From Cupriavidus pinatubonensis (GTDB lineage: Bacteria > Pseudomonadota > Gammaproteobacteria > Burkholderiales > Burkholderiaceae), in contig NZ_CP080767.1 of the NCBI RefSeq assembly GCF_019602855.1, positions 930,001-994,000 of the forward strand: DNA of 64,000 nucleotides. The letters run 5' to 3'. Shown here in pieces: positions 10,168-19,172 of the stretch (its first letter is position 1; each line of letters starts with the position of its first letter). The notes beneath the pieces were generated by a model. It saw only the letters and a program-made list of their open reading frames with translations. It made no database searches and was not told the DNA's origin. The position numbers and the translations under genes are program-made.

Positions 10168-11630
10168 TGGCCGACCCTCGCGAAGTAGTCGCCGAGCAGT
10201 TCGGCTTCATCGGGCACGCGTTCGGCGATGGGTTCGGCAATGCGAGTGATATTGAGGTACTGGCGCCAGCCCAGGTTGTCCGAGAAGTTGTTGCCGCCCC
10301 AGGTGCCGCAGCCCATCGACAGCGAGAACGGCAGCCCGTTGTCAAAGTTGCCACCCGTTGCGAAGCAGTGCGCCTGGTTGACGATCACGCGCGCGACCGG
10401 CAGTTCAAGCCCAAGCTGCTGTGCCTGACGGGGATTGCTAGTGTGCAAGCTGACCGAATGTCCCGCGCCCATGTAGTCGTAAAGGCGCGACACGGTGTCG
10501 ACAGCCGCCGCAAAGTCGGCGGCGCGGTACAGCGTGAGCACGGGCGAGAGCTTTTCTCCCGAGAACGGGAAGTCGCTGCCAACGCCGCTTTCCTCGACGA
10601 GCAGCATGGTCGGCTGCTGGTCGCGTACGCGTTCAAGTCCCGCCAGTTCGGCGATGCGCCGCGCGCTTTGCCCGGTGGCTTCGCCGGCAAGCTTGCCGTT
10701 CTGCCACATCAGCGCCTGCAGCCGCGCTTTTTCGGTCGACGTGAGCAGTACGCCACCGACTGCAGCCAGTGCCCTGAGCATGGGCTTGTAGACGGCATCG
10801 AGCACGACGAGGCTGTTCTCCGACGAGCAGCTCGTTGCATTGTCGAACGTCTTCGAGCGCACGATCTTCGCGGCGGCATCGTCAAGCGTGGCGCTGGCGT
10901 CGATGATCGAAGCCACGTTGCCCGCACCCACGCCGAACGCTGGCGTGCCGCTGGTGTAGGCCATGTGCACATTGGCCTGCGAGCCGGTGGCGACGATCAG
11001 GTCGGCCTGCCGCATCAGTTCCGCCGTGGCCGCTTTCGAGACTGGCGAGCGCAGCATCTGCACGAGATCGGCCGGCAGTCCCGCCCTGGCGAACTCCGCG
11101 TGGATGAACGACAGCAGCAGCTCGCACGTGCCCTGGCCCTTAGGCGATGGCGCGACGATCACACTGTTGCCGCACTTGAGCGCGTTGATGATCTTGTTGG
11201 CTGGCGTGGCCCCCGGATTCGTCGACGGCGTGATGGCCGCCACCACGCCGACGGGACGTGCGATTTCGGTGATGCCGGTTTCCGCATCCTGCGAGATCAC
11301 ACCGACCGTCTTGCGGCTGTGCAGATCGCGCAGCAGCCCCAGCGTCTTGCGGTAGTTCTTGCGGATCTTGTCCTCGACATTGCCAAGCCCCGTGTCGGCC
11401 ACGGCGCATTCGGCGAGCCGGCGGTTGCGCGCGGGCTCCATGATCGCCCAGGCGGCCGCAGCCACGGCGGTGTCGATGGTGGCCTGGTCGGCACGCGCGA
11501 ATTCTCGCTGCGCGTGCCTGGCCCGCGCGACAACCTCGGCCACGGTCTGAGCCGGGTCGCGATCGCAAGTTGCGGCTAGGGACAAATCGGGATTGTTGGA
11601 CTGCCGGTGACGCAGTATTTGCACACTCAT
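10164..11630 (-). CDS. sauS: acylating aldehyde dehydrogenase, probable sulfoacetaldehyde dehydrogenase SauS
   Basis: Coenzyme A-acylating aldehyde dehydrogenase of the EutE/AdhE-N-terminal group. It is expected to reduce sulfoacetyl-CoA to sulfoacetaldehyde, the substrate of sulfoacetaldehyde acetyltransferase (Xsc), whose gene is not in this window. The catalytic cysteine is C268 in NATSCSSENS; GVVAAITPSTNPGATPANK is the conserved substrate/cofactor segment. I use the ATG at 11630 (488 residues, MSVQILRHRQ) because GGAG lies 7 nt upstream; the frame stays open for 52 more codons but that part does not look like protein. It is divergent from sauR across 209 bp and overlaps sauT by 4 nt. Confidence 0.88.
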   Translation of the reverse strand: MSVQILRHRQSNNPDLSLAATCDRDPAQTVAEVVARARHAQREFARADQATIDTAVAAAAWAIMEPARNRRLAECAVADTGLGNVEDKIRKNYRKTLGLLRDLHSRKTVGVISQDAETGITEIARPVGVVAAITPSTNPGATPANKIINALKCGNSVIVAPSPKGQGTCELLLSFIHAEFARAGLPADLVQMLRSPVSKAATAELMRQADLIVATGSQANVHMAYTSGTPAFGVGAGNVASIIDASATLDDAAAKIVRSKTFDNATSCSSENSLVVLDAVYKPMLRALAAVGGVLLTSTEKARLQALMWQNGKLAGEATGQSARRIAELAGLERVRDQQPTMLLVEESGVGSDFPFSGEKLSPVLTLYRAADFAAAVDTVSRLYDYMGAGHSVSLHTSNPRQAQQLGLELPVARVIVNQAHCFATGGNFDNGLPFSLSMGCGTWGGNNFSDNLGWRQYLNITRIAEPIAERVPDEAELLGDYFARVGQ

Positions 11631-11799
11631 GGATCGACTCCGCGGTTTGGACAATGGGGTCCGGCGGCTTCCGCGTGGCTCGCTGTGTGGCGGATTGCGC
11701 TGGCCCCGGATCGAATCTAGTGAAGCCCGCGCGGTGGTTCGTCCCAATTTGTGCGCTTTCGCGAGCGCTCGAACGGCATGCAGCACGGATCGCAGTTTT

Positions 11800-11819
11800 C
11801 GGGACGTCAGGGCGTCCCG
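11800..11819. promoter_or_regulatory. inverted repeat between sauS and sauR, candidate SauR operator
   Basis: CGGGACG (11800-11806) and CGTCCCG (11813-11819) form a 7-bp dyad with a 6-nt centre. It lies just upstream of TATAAA at 11826-11831, a possible -10 for sauR. IclR-family regulators usually bind short dyads in the divergent intergenic region, so this is the best operator candidate. Confidence 0.4.
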
Positions 11820-11839
11820 GAATCCTATAAATTGAATCC

Positions 11840-12598
11840 ATGAGCAATCACTCGAACGCCGCCGCGGTGCGCGCCTTCCGCATCCTCGAGATCCTGTCCA
11901 TGGCCGAGGAGCCGCTTTCGCTCGCGGACATCGTGCAGGAGATCGGGCTGCCGAAGCAGACCGTGCATCGCCTGCTCAAGCAGCTCGAAAGCACGTGGCT
12001 GGTGTCGCGCACGGCGGGCAGCCGGTATTACGAGTGCTCGTCACGCGTGCGGCAGTTCGCGGTCAATGTGCTGATGCAAGCGGGACCTGCGGCGGCGCGG
12101 CATGCGATCCTGCAGCAACTGGTCGACAAGGTTGGCGAGACCTGCAACCTCACGATGCTGTCGGGTGACGATGTGGTTTATCTCGATCGCGTGGAGACGC
12201 AGTGGCCGTTGCGGATGCATCTGCAGCCGGGATCGCGTGTGCCGCTGCATTGCTCGGCGAGCGGGAAGTTGCTGCTGGCGTTCTTACCTTGTGCGCAGCG
12301 GGAGAGGGTGATCGCGGGGTTGCCGTTGCGGGCGCAGTCGGCTAACACCATTACGGACGTCGAGGTTCTCCGTTCCGAACTTGCCGAGACGCGGCGGCGT
12401 CGGCTTGGGGTCAATAATCAGGAGAACCTGCAGGGGATGATTGCTGTGGCGGTGCCGGTGATGCTGAACCGCAATCGCGCTTGCGCTGCTATCGCTGTGC
12501 AGGCGCCGCTGGCGCGGATGTCGATGGACCGGTTGTATGAGTTCGTGCCGGATTTGAGGTCGGCAGCGGAAGAGATGGGAAGGACGTTCAGCGAGTGA
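11840..12598 (+). CDS. sauR: IclR-family transcriptional regulator, probable SauR
   Basis: The 252-residue protein has the IclR layout. An N-terminal winged helix-turn-helix covers about residues 5-70 and includes ADIVQEIGLPKQTVHRLLKQ. A C-terminal effector domain contains LHCSASGKLLLAFLP and ITDVEVLRSELAETRRRRL. It is divergent from sauSTU, as in the described sulfoacetate cluster, so it probably controls that cassette in response to sulfoacetate or a derivative. The ATG at 11840 has no Shine-Dalgarno sequence; TATAAA ends 8 nt upstream, so if that is the -10 box the message would be almost leaderless. Confidence 0.87.
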   Translation: MSNHSNAAAVRAFRILEILSMAEEPLSLADIVQEIGLPKQTVHRLLKQLESTWLVSRTAGSRYYECSSRVRQFAVNVLMQAGPAAARHAILQQLVDKVGETCNLTMLSGDDVVYLDRVETQWPLRMHLQPGSRVPLHCSASGKLLLAFLPCAQRERVIAGLPLRAQSANTITDVEVLRSELAETRRRRLGVNNQENLQGMIAVAVPVMLNRNRACAAIAVQAPLARMSMDRLYEFVPDLRSAAEEMGRTFSE

Positions 12599-12622
12599 AG
12601 AGCGCTGCAAGCGGCAGCATTC

Positions 12623-12647
12623 AAAGACCGGCATGACGCCGGCCTTT
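12623..12647. terminator. hairpin terminator between sauR and the convergent membrane-protein gene
   Basis: AAAGACCGGC (12623-12632) pairs with GCCGGCCTTT (12638-12647) with one A-C mismatch, followed by T. It lies 24 nt past the sauR stop and close to the end of the convergent gene, and may serve both. Confidence 0.6.
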
Positions 12648-12659
12648 TCGATATGCAAT

Positions 12660-13448
12660 TCAGGTCGTTGCGCCCTGTTCCGCGGGCACCACGTTAAAGC
12701 ACCCTCGGTACGTCGCATAGAACGAGCAGTACAGGATCGCCAGCATCAGCAGCGAATACGGCGTGACCAGGAACGACAGCACGGTCTCGGCGCCGAACGC
12801 GCTGAAGATAGTTTCGAGGAAAAACGGGATTGCCACCAGCAGCACCGCGAACAGCAGCACATAGGTGAAGAACGCGCCGCGGTTGCGCCAGCAGGCGGTC
12901 CAGCTGAAGAACATCGCCTTGACCGGCGGCACGCCATGCCATGCGGCCAGCAGTGGCGCGAACCAGAACATCATCGCGATTGGCGTGTAGAGCAGGGCGC
13001 CGATCAGCAGTGCGTAGTAGAGCTGGCGCACGGCCTCTGCCGTCAGCGTTTCTTCCTTGAGCAGGATCGGCAGTAGTGCGCTCATGTCGACAAGCGCCCC
13101 GGCGATCAGGCTCAGCAGGAATACCAGCGCCGCATAGATGCCGCCGAGCACCAGCAGGTTGCGCGTGGCCTCCTTGCCGTTGGTGCGGAATCCCGCTAAC
13201 AGTATGGTGGGCAACACGCGCTTGTTCTGGATGACTTCGCGGCACGCCGTCATGACGCCGACCGACAGGCCGGGTGTCACGACCAGCAGCGCGATGATGC
13301 CGATCAGCGGTACCACGATGGCGAGTTGCGCCGCGATCAGGTAGATGAACAGCAGCATCAGGAACGCGAGCGGATTCTTGCGGAACAGCCAGATGCCCTG
13401 GCGGAACCAGACGTAGCCTTCCTTGGCGGGGACTTCCAGTAGTTGCAT
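12660..13448 (-). CDS. BPSS1780-family integral membrane protein of unknown function
   Basis: A 262-residue multi-spanning protein with about six to seven hydrophobic segments, for example LAFLMLLFIYLIAAQLAIVV near residue 27. It begins MQLLEVPAKEGYVWFRQGIW and keeps the C-terminal YCSFYATYRGCF segment. I recognise it as the BPSS1780 family, found next to thrB in Burkholderiales; its function is unknown. The start is placed at 13448, 5 nt after the thrB stop, so the two genes are probably co-transcribed. The frame is open further upstream, but that part is antisense-like and overlaps thrB in another frame. Confidence 0.75.
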   Translation of the reverse strand: MQLLEVPAKEGYVWFRQGIWLFRKNPLAFLMLLFIYLIAAQLAIVVPLIGIIALLVVTPGLSVGVMTACREVIQNKRVLPTILLAGFRTNGKEATRNLLVLGGIYAALVFLLSLIAGALVDMSALLPILLKEETLTAEAVRQLYYALLIGALLYTPIAMMFWFAPLLAAWHGVPPVKAMFFSWTACWRNRGAFFTYVLLFAVLLVAIPFFLETIFSAFGAETVLSFLVTPYSLLMLAILYCSFYATYRGCFNVVPAEQGATT

Positions 13449-13453
13449 ACCAA

Positions 13454-14446
13454 TCAGATCCAGGCAAGCGCGGCGGCATCGGCCGTCATGGCGAGGCGCC
13501 GGCGCAGGATGCGTTCGAAATGGGTCGGGTCGTGCGGCTGGAGCATGTCGGCTTCGCGCGGCAGGTAGAAGTCCCACAGGCGCGACACCCAGAAGCGCAG
13601 CGCGCCCGCGCGCAGCATGTCGCGCCAGTGCGCGGCTTCCGTCGCGCTGAGCGGCCTGACCGCGTGATAAGCCTGCACCATGGCATGCGCCCGCGCGTTG
13701 TCCAGCTCGCCGCTGGCCAGGTCGATGCACCAGTCGTTGACAGTCACGGCCAGGTCAAACAGCCACTTGTCGTTGCCGGCGAAGTAGAAATCGAAGAAGC
13801 CGCCCAGGCGATGGTGGCCCCCGACCTCTTCGAACAGCGCGTTGTCGCGGAACAGGTCGCAGTGGCACGGGCCACCCGGCAGGGCCGCATAGTCGGCGCT
13901 GCCGAAGAACGCGGCCTGGTGCGCGATCTCCTGCTGCAGCAGCGTGCGTTGCTGCACATCGAGGAAAGGCACGATCTCGGCTTCGGTCTGCTGCCACCAG
14001 GGCAGGCTGCGCAGGTTCGGCTGCTGGCGCGGGTAGTCCTGCCCCGCCAAATGCATGCGCGCGAGCATGTCGCCGACTTCCGCACAATGCTCGGCGTCGG
14101 GTGCAAGCTGCGAAGCGCCAGGCAGGCGCGTGACGACAGTCGCGGGTTTGCCCTTGAGGGCGCGCAGGATCTCACCGTCGCGCGCCGGGATCGGCGCGGG
14201 CACGGTGATGCCGCGCGTGGCAAGATGCGCCATCAGGTGCAGGTAGTAGGGCAGCTGATCGAACGTGAGGCGCTCGAAGATGGTCAGCACGTACTCGCGC
14301 GTGCGGCCATCCTGCTCCGTCGTCAGAAAGAAGTTGCTGTTCTCGATGCCGGAGGCGATGCCGCGCAGTTCGCGGACTTCGCCAAGGTCGTAGTCAAGCA
14401 GCCAGCTGGCGATCTCGTCGTGCGAGACCGTGGTGAATACGGCCAT
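13454..14446 (-). CDS. thrB: homoserine kinase, aminoglycoside-phosphotransferase fold (ThrB type II)
   Basis: Phosphorylates homoserine for threonine synthesis. The 330-residue protein has the choline-kinase/APH-like fold rather than the GHMP fold of E. coli ThrB. It starts [16 protein letters not shown] and keeps [12 protein letters not shown]. The Brenner-type catalytic motif is HCDLFRDN near residues 195-202, and DFYFAG lies about 16 residues later. The length matches the proteobacterial ThrB family. I prefer the ATG at 14446 to one 12 codons upstream because family members begin MAVFT. It sits upstream of the BPSS1780-family gene with a 5-nt gap. Confidence 0.92.
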   Translation of the reverse strand: MAVFTTVSHDEIASWLLDYDLGEVRELRGIASGIENSNFFLTTEQDGRTREYVLTIFERLTFDQLPYYLHLMAHLATRGITVPAPIPARDGEILRALKGKPATVVTRLPGASQLAPDAEHCAEVGDMLARMHLAGQDYPRQQPNLRSLPWWQQTEAEIVPFLDVQQRTLLQQEIAHQAAFFGSADYAALPGGPCHCDLFRDNALFEEVGGHHRLGGFFDFYFAGNDKWLFDLAVTVNDWCIDLASGELDNARAHAMVQAYHAVRPLSATEAAHWRDMLRAGALRFWVSRLWDFYLPREADMLQPHDPTHFERILRRRLAMTADAAALAWI

Positions 14447-14524
14447 ACTCGTTTTGTGATGCGGAACGGAAAGCGGCGGCACAAGGGTGGCCGCCGCCGC
14501 GGCAAGACTGCCGGAGGACCGGCG

Positions 14525-14547
14525 CGGCCCGGTGTCATGCCGGGCCG
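14525..14547 (-). terminator. GC-rich hairpin downstream of the DUF2782 gene
   Basis: An 8-bp perfect stem (14525-14532 with 14540-14547) encloses a 7-nt loop, 13 nt past the stop codon at 14561. There is no T-tract, so termination is only moderately supported. Confidence 0.4.
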
Positions 14548-14560
14548 TGGGTAGTCAAAA

Positions 14561-14977
14561 TCAGAACGTCAGGTTCACGGAAGGCACGCGATTGACGTCG
14601 TGCTCGCGGATCTTGGGCGAGCTGTCTTCCGGCTTGCTCATCTGATACTTGGTGCCGAACCCGGACTTGACCTGGATATCGGTGGCCCGGCCCTTGTCGC
14701 GGTATTCGCGCACCTGCGTGCCGTCGCGCTCATTGAGCTGGAAGCTCGGCTGGCGCGGCTGGTTGATCTGCGTTTGCGCAGCCGGGGCGATCGGCTGGTT
14801 GTTGATGCGGTTCAGTTCCTGCTGGGTCAGGGCGTTGCTTTCCTCGGCGGGCTGGGCCAGCGCCAGGCCGGGCAGGGCCAGGGCGAGCACGGCGGCTGCC
14901 AGCGCCAGGCGCGGTGTCCGGGCGGTTGCTGGCGCCGGGCCGGAAAGCGCGGCGGGCCGGAATGAGGGGGAGGTCAT
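14561..14977 (-). CDS. DUF2782-family exported small protein
   Basis: A 138-residue protein with an N-terminal signal sequence: the hydrophobic stretch LALAAAVLALALPGLALAQ has a likely signal-peptidase I cut after ALA, near residue 41. The mature part is polar and Gln/Asn-rich and ends with the conserved GFGTKYQMSKPEDS and VPSVNLTF segments, which I recognise as DUF2782. Function is unknown. AGGAG lies 5 nt before the ATG at 14977, which decides this start over an upstream one. The same neighbours (polA, LOG, thrB) occur in other Burkholderiales, which suggests a housekeeping envelope role rather than an acquired gene. Confidence 0.75.
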   Translation of the reverse strand: MTSPSFRPAALSGPAPATARTPRLALAAAVLALALPGLALAQPAEESNALTQQELNRINNQPIAPAAQTQINQPRQPSFQLNERDGTQVREYRDKGRATDIQVKSGFGTKYQMSKPEDSSPKIREHDVNRVPSVNLTF

Positions 14978-15146
14978 CAGGGGCTCCTGTGCGGCGCAGC
15001 CGTGGAGAAGGCATGCTGCGCGGCGGAATGCGGCGTTGGCTGCTACCCGGTGGCGCCGGGCTTGGCAAGCGGATACCTCCCATTCTAGCAATTCCTGCTG
15101 CGAAAGGGCCGCCGCCGTGCCCTGTGGGGCACCTCGGCAACACCGT

Positions 15147-15172
15147 GCAGGGTGGCCGCGAAACCACCCTGC
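15147..15172 (-). terminator. hairpin terminator of the LOG gene
   Basis: GCAGGGTGG (15147-15155) pairs perfectly with CCACCCTGC (15164-15172), 14 nt past the LOG stop. No T-run follows. Confidence 0.45.
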
Positions 15173-15186
15173 TTCGCGCTGTTGTC

Positions 15187-16128
15187 TTACAGGTAAAACA
15201 TCTCTTCCTTGGGCGGAATCGGCTTGTCGCCGCCACGGCGCTCGTAGTACTCGTAGACCGCTTCCAGCACCTCATGCGGCTCGTCGACGATCTTCATCAG
15301 GTCGAGGTCGTGCTCCGCGATCAGGCCCATCGGCAGCAGCGTGAAACGGAACCAGTCGAGCAGGCCCTTCCAGAAACGGCTGCCGAACATCACCACGGGC
15401 ACCGAACGCGACTTGCCGGTCTGCACGAGGGTCAGCACTTCAGCCAGCTCGTCGAGCGTGCCGAAACCGCCGGGCATGACGATGAACGCATCGGAATTCT
15501 TGACGAAGGTGACCTTGCGCGTGAAGAAATGGCGAAACCGCATGGCAATGTCCTGGTACGGATTGCCCTGCTGCTCATGCGGCAGTTCGATATTGAGGCC
15601 GACGCTGGCCGACTTGCCCGCGTGCGCGCCCTTGTTGGCCGCTTCCATGATGCCGGGGCCGCCGCCGGAGATCACGGCAAAGCCGGCATCCGAGAACAAC
15701 CGCGCGATTTCGATGGTGCGCTGGTAGTACGGCGAATCCTCGCGCAAGCGCGCACTACCGTAGATCGAGACCGCCGGCCGGATCTCCGACAGGTACTCGG
15801 TCGCCTCGATGAACTCTGCCATAATCGTGAACATTTGCCACGAGGCGCGCGCCTTCTTAGCGGTCGCGCGGTCTTCGTCGGCCAGCGCACGCAGGCTGGG
15901 AATCATCTTGCGCGGATTCGCGCGCGAGCCGGCCGGGCCATCAGCAGGCGGCTGCGCGGGATTGCCGGCAGCGGCGGCATCGGCCGCGCGCGCAATGGCA
16001 GCCGCGTGTTCGGAAGCAGCTTCCGGCGGGGGTTGTACGGTATCGCCGGAGATATCGGAAACATCCGGGTCGGCAAGGGGGGCGGTCGGAGCACCGCCCG
16101 CTGCAGCACCAGTCAATTTAGAGTCCAT
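15187..16128 (-). CDS. LOG-family protein (TIGR00730), cytokinin riboside 5'-monophosphate phosphoribohydrolase type
   Basis: A Rossmann-fold nucleoside-5'-monophosphate phosphoribohydrolase that releases a free base and ribose-5-phosphate. The signature PGGFGTLDE is near residue 218, preceded by SGGGPGIMEAANKGA near residue 155. The conserved domain begins around residue 75 (MIPSLRALADEDR); the first 74 residues are Ala/Pro-rich low complexity. The ATG at 16128 lies inside a CCATGG palindrome whose plus-strand ATG is a possible polA start. An internal ATG at 15906 would remove the low-complexity leader and the overlap. In bacteria the substrate is often uncertain (AMP or modified AMP), so cytokinin production should not be assumed. 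Confidence 0.87.
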   Translation of the reverse strand: MDSKLTGAAAGGAPTAPLADPDVSDISGDTVQPPPEAASEHAAAIARAADAAAAGNPAQPPADGPAGSRANPRKMIPSLRALADEDRATAKKARASWQMFTIMAEFIEATEYLSEIRPAVSIYGSARLREDSPYYQRTIEIARLFSDAGFAVISGGGPGIMEAANKGAHAGKSASVGLNIELPHEQQGNPYQDIAMRFRHFFTRKVTFVKNSDAFIVMPGGFGTLDELAEVLTLVQTGKSRSVPVVMFGSRFWKGLLDWFRFTLLPMGLIAEHDLDLMKIVDEPHEVLEAVYEYYERRGGDKPIPPKEEMFYL

Positions 16129-16132
16129 GGGA

Positions 16133-18958
16133 ATGTCGGATAGTCCAAAAACACTCTTGCTCGTCGATGGATCGAGCTATTTGTATCGCGCTTATCACGC
16201 GCTGCCGGACCTGAGGAATGGTGAGGGTCTGCCCACAGGGGCAATCTACGGCATGATCAATATGCTGCGCAAGCTGCGCAACGATTACCCGGCAGAGTAT
16301 AGCGCCTGCGTGTTCGACGCCAAGGGCAAGACCTTTCGCGACGAGATGTATCCCGCGTACAAGGAACACCGCCCGTCGATGCCCGAGGATCTGGCCCGCC
16401 AGATCGAGCCGATCCACGAAGCGGTGCGTGCTCTGGGCTGGCCGATCGTCGTGGTGGAAGGCGTGGAGGCCGACGACGTGATCGGCACGCTTGCGCGGCA
16501 GGCCGCCGAGCAGGGGGTGCGCACGGTGGTCTCCACCGGCGACAAGGATCTGGCGCAGCTCGTCAATGACCAGGTCACGCTGGTCAACACCATGAGCGGC
16601 GAAGTGCTCGATCCGGCCGGCGTGAATGCGAAGTTCGGCGTGCCGCCCGAACGTATCGTCGACTATCTGTCGCTGATCGGCGATGCCGTGGACAACGTGC
16701 CGGGCGTGCCCAAGGTGGGGCCCAAGACGGCCGTCAAATGGCTGACCGAACACGGCACGCTCGACAACATCATGGCGGGCGCAGCCGGCATCAAGGGCGT
16801 GGTCGGCGAGAATCTGCGCAACACGCTGGACTGGCTGCCGAAGGCGCGCGAACTGGTCACCGTCAAAACCGACTGCGACCTCAGCGCGGCCGTGGCGGAT
16901 TTCCACGCGCTCCGGGAAATCGGCGAGGATAAGGAAAAGCTCATCGCATTCTTTACGCGATACGGTTTCAAGACCTGGCTGCGTGAGGCGACCGGCGAAA
17001 GCCTTCCCGATGCGCGCGCGCAAGCGCGGGCGCGCGCTGCCGCGGCACCCGCGCAAGGCGGACTGTTTGATGCGCCGGCCGCCACCTCGTCTGCCTTGGC
17101 AGCCGAGGCCCCGCCTGCCGAAGACATGGCCCCGAGCGAAATCCGATACGAGCTGGTGACGACCGAAGCCGCGTTCGAAGCGTGGATGCAGCGCATCGAA
17201 AGCGCACCGCTGACGGCGATCGATACGGAGACCACGTCGCTCGACCCGATGCTCGCGCAGCTGGTCGGCATCTCGCTGTCGGTGGAGCCCGGCGAGGCGT
17301 GCTACATCCCCGTCGGTCACCGTGGCCCGGACGTCGCCGGCATGGAGAACAACGGCCAGCTCTCGCGCGATACCGTGCTCGCACGCATGCGCGCATGGCT
17401 TGAGGATGACAGCAAGCCCAAGCTCGGCCAGAACATCAAGTACGACATACATGTGTTCGCCAACCATGGCGTGACCCTGTGCGGCGTGGCGCAGGACACC
17501 ATGCTGGAAAGCTACGTGCTGGCGTCCCATCGCAACCACGGCATGGACAGCCTGGCCGAGCGCCTGCTGAACCTGAAGACGATCACCTACGAAGAAGTCT
17601 GCGGCAAGGGCGCGAGCCAGATCGGCTTCGACCAGATCGACCTCGCGCGCGCCACCGAATACGCGGCCGAGGATGCCGACGTCACGCTGCGACTGCATCG
17701 CAAGATGTTCCCGCAGGTCAGCGCCGCGGCGGGCCTGCGCCGCGTGTACGAGGAGATCGAGATCCCGGTGTCCGTAGTGCTGCAGAAAATCGAACGCAAC
17801 GGCGTGCTGATCGATGCGGAACGTCTTGCCGCGCAGAGCGCCGAACTGGGGCAGCGCATGCTGTCGCTGGAGCAGGCCGCGTACGATGCCGCGGGCCAGC
17901 CGTTCAATCTCGGTTCGCCCAAGCAGATCGGCGAGATCCTGTTCAACCAGATGAAGCTGCCGGTGGTCAAGAAGACTGCGAGCGGCGCGCCGTCGACGGA
18001 CGAAGAGGTGCTGCAGAAACTGGCCGAGGATTACCCGCTGCCGAAGCTGCTGCTCGACTACCGTGGCCTGGCGAAGCTCAAGTCGACCTACACGGACAAG
18101 CTGCCGAAGATGGTCAACCCGAACACGGGACGCGTGCATACGAGCTATGGCCAGGCGACAGCTGTGACGGGCCGGCTCGCGTCGACCGAACCGAACCTGC
18201 AGAACATTCCCGTACGCACGGAGGAAGGCCGCCGCATCCGCGAAGCATTCATCGCGTCGCCGGGCAGCGTGATCGTATCGGCCGACTATTCGCAGATCGA
18301 GCTGCGTATCATGGCCCATATCTCGGGCGACGAAAACTTGCTGCGCGCGTTCGCGAATGGCGAGGATATCCACCGCGCCACCGCCTCCGAGATCTTCGGC
18401 GTCGATCGAGAGGCTGTGAGCAGCGAGCAGCGCCGCTATGCCAAGGTCATCAACTTCGGCCTGATCTACGGCATGAGCGCGTTCGGCCTGGCGAGCAACC
18501 TCGGCATCGAGCGCGAGGCGGCAAAGCACTATATCGACCGCTACTTCATGCGCTACCCGGGCGTCGCGCAATACATGGAAGACACGCGCCAGACTGCACG
18601 TGAACAGGGCTATGTCGAGACCGTGTTTGGACGACGCCTGTGGCTGCCGGACATCAACGGCGGCAGCGGCCCGCGCCGCCAGGCGGCGGAGCGTGCGGCC
18701 ATCAACGCGCCGATGCAGGGTACGGCGGCGGACCTGATCAAGCTGTCGATGATCGCCGTGCAGGGCTGGCTCGAACGCGACAAGCTGCAGACGCGCCAGA
18801 TCATGCAGGTGCACGATGAACTGGTGCTCGAAGTGCCGCAGGACGAACTGGACGTGGTCAAGACCAGGTTGCCCGAGTTGATGTGTTCGGTCGCGCAATT
18901 GCGTGTTCCGCTGGTTGCAGAAGTCGGCAGTGGCGCGAACTGGGAAGAAGCCCACTGA
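16133..18958 (+). CDS. polA: DNA polymerase I
   Basis: Three-domain polymerase for Okazaki-fragment maturation and excision repair; 941 residues from this start (E. coli 928). The 5'-3' nuclease domain starts with LLLVDGSSYLYRAYHALPDL. The 3'-5' exonuclease keeps the metal ligands in AIDTETTS and the later EDADVTLRLH, so proofreading looks intact. Polymerase motif A is SADYSQIELRIMAHIS, motif B RRYAKVINFGLIYGMSAFG, and motif C QVHDELVLEV near the end. An ATG two codons earlier (16127) overlaps the LOG start; TTTAGAG is better placed for that one, so either start is possible. The frame is also open upstream to 15809, antisense to LOG, which I take as chance. Confidence 0.96.
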   Translation: MSDSPKTLLLVDGSSYLYRAYHALPDLRNGEGLPTGAIYGMINMLRKLRNDYPAEYSACVFDAKGKTFRDEMYPAYKEHRPSMPEDLARQIEPIHEAVRALGWPIVVVEGVEADDVIGTLARQAAEQGVRTVVSTGDKDLAQLVNDQVTLVNTMSGEVLDPAGVNAKFGVPPERIVDYLSLIGDAVDNVPGVPKVGPKTAVKWLTEHGTLDNIMAGAAGIKGVVGENLRNTLDWLPKARELVTVKTDCDLSAAVADFHALREIGEDKEKLIAFFTRYGFKTWLREATGESLPDARAQARARAAAAPAQGGLFDAPAATSSALAAEAPPAEDMAPSEIRYELVTTEAAFEAWMQRIESAPLTAIDTETTSLDPMLAQLVGISLSVEPGEACYIPVGHRGPDVAGMENNGQLSRDTVLARMRAWLEDDSKPKLGQNIKYDIHVFANHGVTLCGVAQDTMLESYVLASHRNHGMDSLAERLLNLKTITYEEVCGKGASQIGFDQIDLARATEYAAEDADVTLRLHRKMFPQVSAAAGLRRVYEEIEIPVSVVLQKIERNGVLIDAERLAAQSAELGQRMLSLEQAAYDAAGQPFNLGSPKQIGEILFNQMKLPVVKKTASGAPSTDEEVLQKLAEDYPLPKLLLDYRGLAKLKSTYTDKLPKMVNPNTGRVHTSYGQATAVTGRLASTEPNLQNIPVRTEEGRRIREAFIASPGSVIVSADYSQIELRIMAHISGDENLLRAFANGEDIHRATASEIFGVDREAVSSEQRRYAKVINFGLIYGMSAFGLASNLGIEREAAKHYIDRYFMRYPGVAQYMEDTRQTAREQGYVETVFGRRLWLPDINGGSGPRRQAAERAAINAPMQGTAADLIKLSMIAVQGWLERDKLQTRQIMQVHDELVLEVPQDELDVVKTRLPELMCSVAQLRVPLVAEVGSGANWEEAH

Positions 18959-18981
18959 CCATCGCCAGGTGCAATAGGAAC

Positions 18982-19007
18982 ATACGGCCGGGAGTACCCG
19001 GCCGTAT
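18982..19007 (+). terminator. hairpin terminator after polA
   Basis: An 11-bp perfect stem (ATACGGCCGGG at 18982-18992 with its complement at 18997-19007) has a 4-nt loop and is followed by TTCATTT. It starts 24 nt after the polA stop. Confidence 0.65.
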
Positions 19008-19172
19008 TCATTTGCATGCCCCGGAACCCTTTGTTTTCACATACTTGGCGTATGGAATGAAGCGACTGCTGAATCGGTGATTGCTGTCTTGCTTCAGCTG
19101 CTGCGATGCAGCAAACTGGGGGCAAATGCCTAACGGCCAGCGTTTCTCAGCAATAAAAGCATCGGGTAGACC

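Noticed and set aside
16118..18955. 945-codon frame antisense to polA
   Set aside because: Its composition is that of an antisense shadow (His, Arg, Val, Leu repeats); polA motifs prove the other strand.
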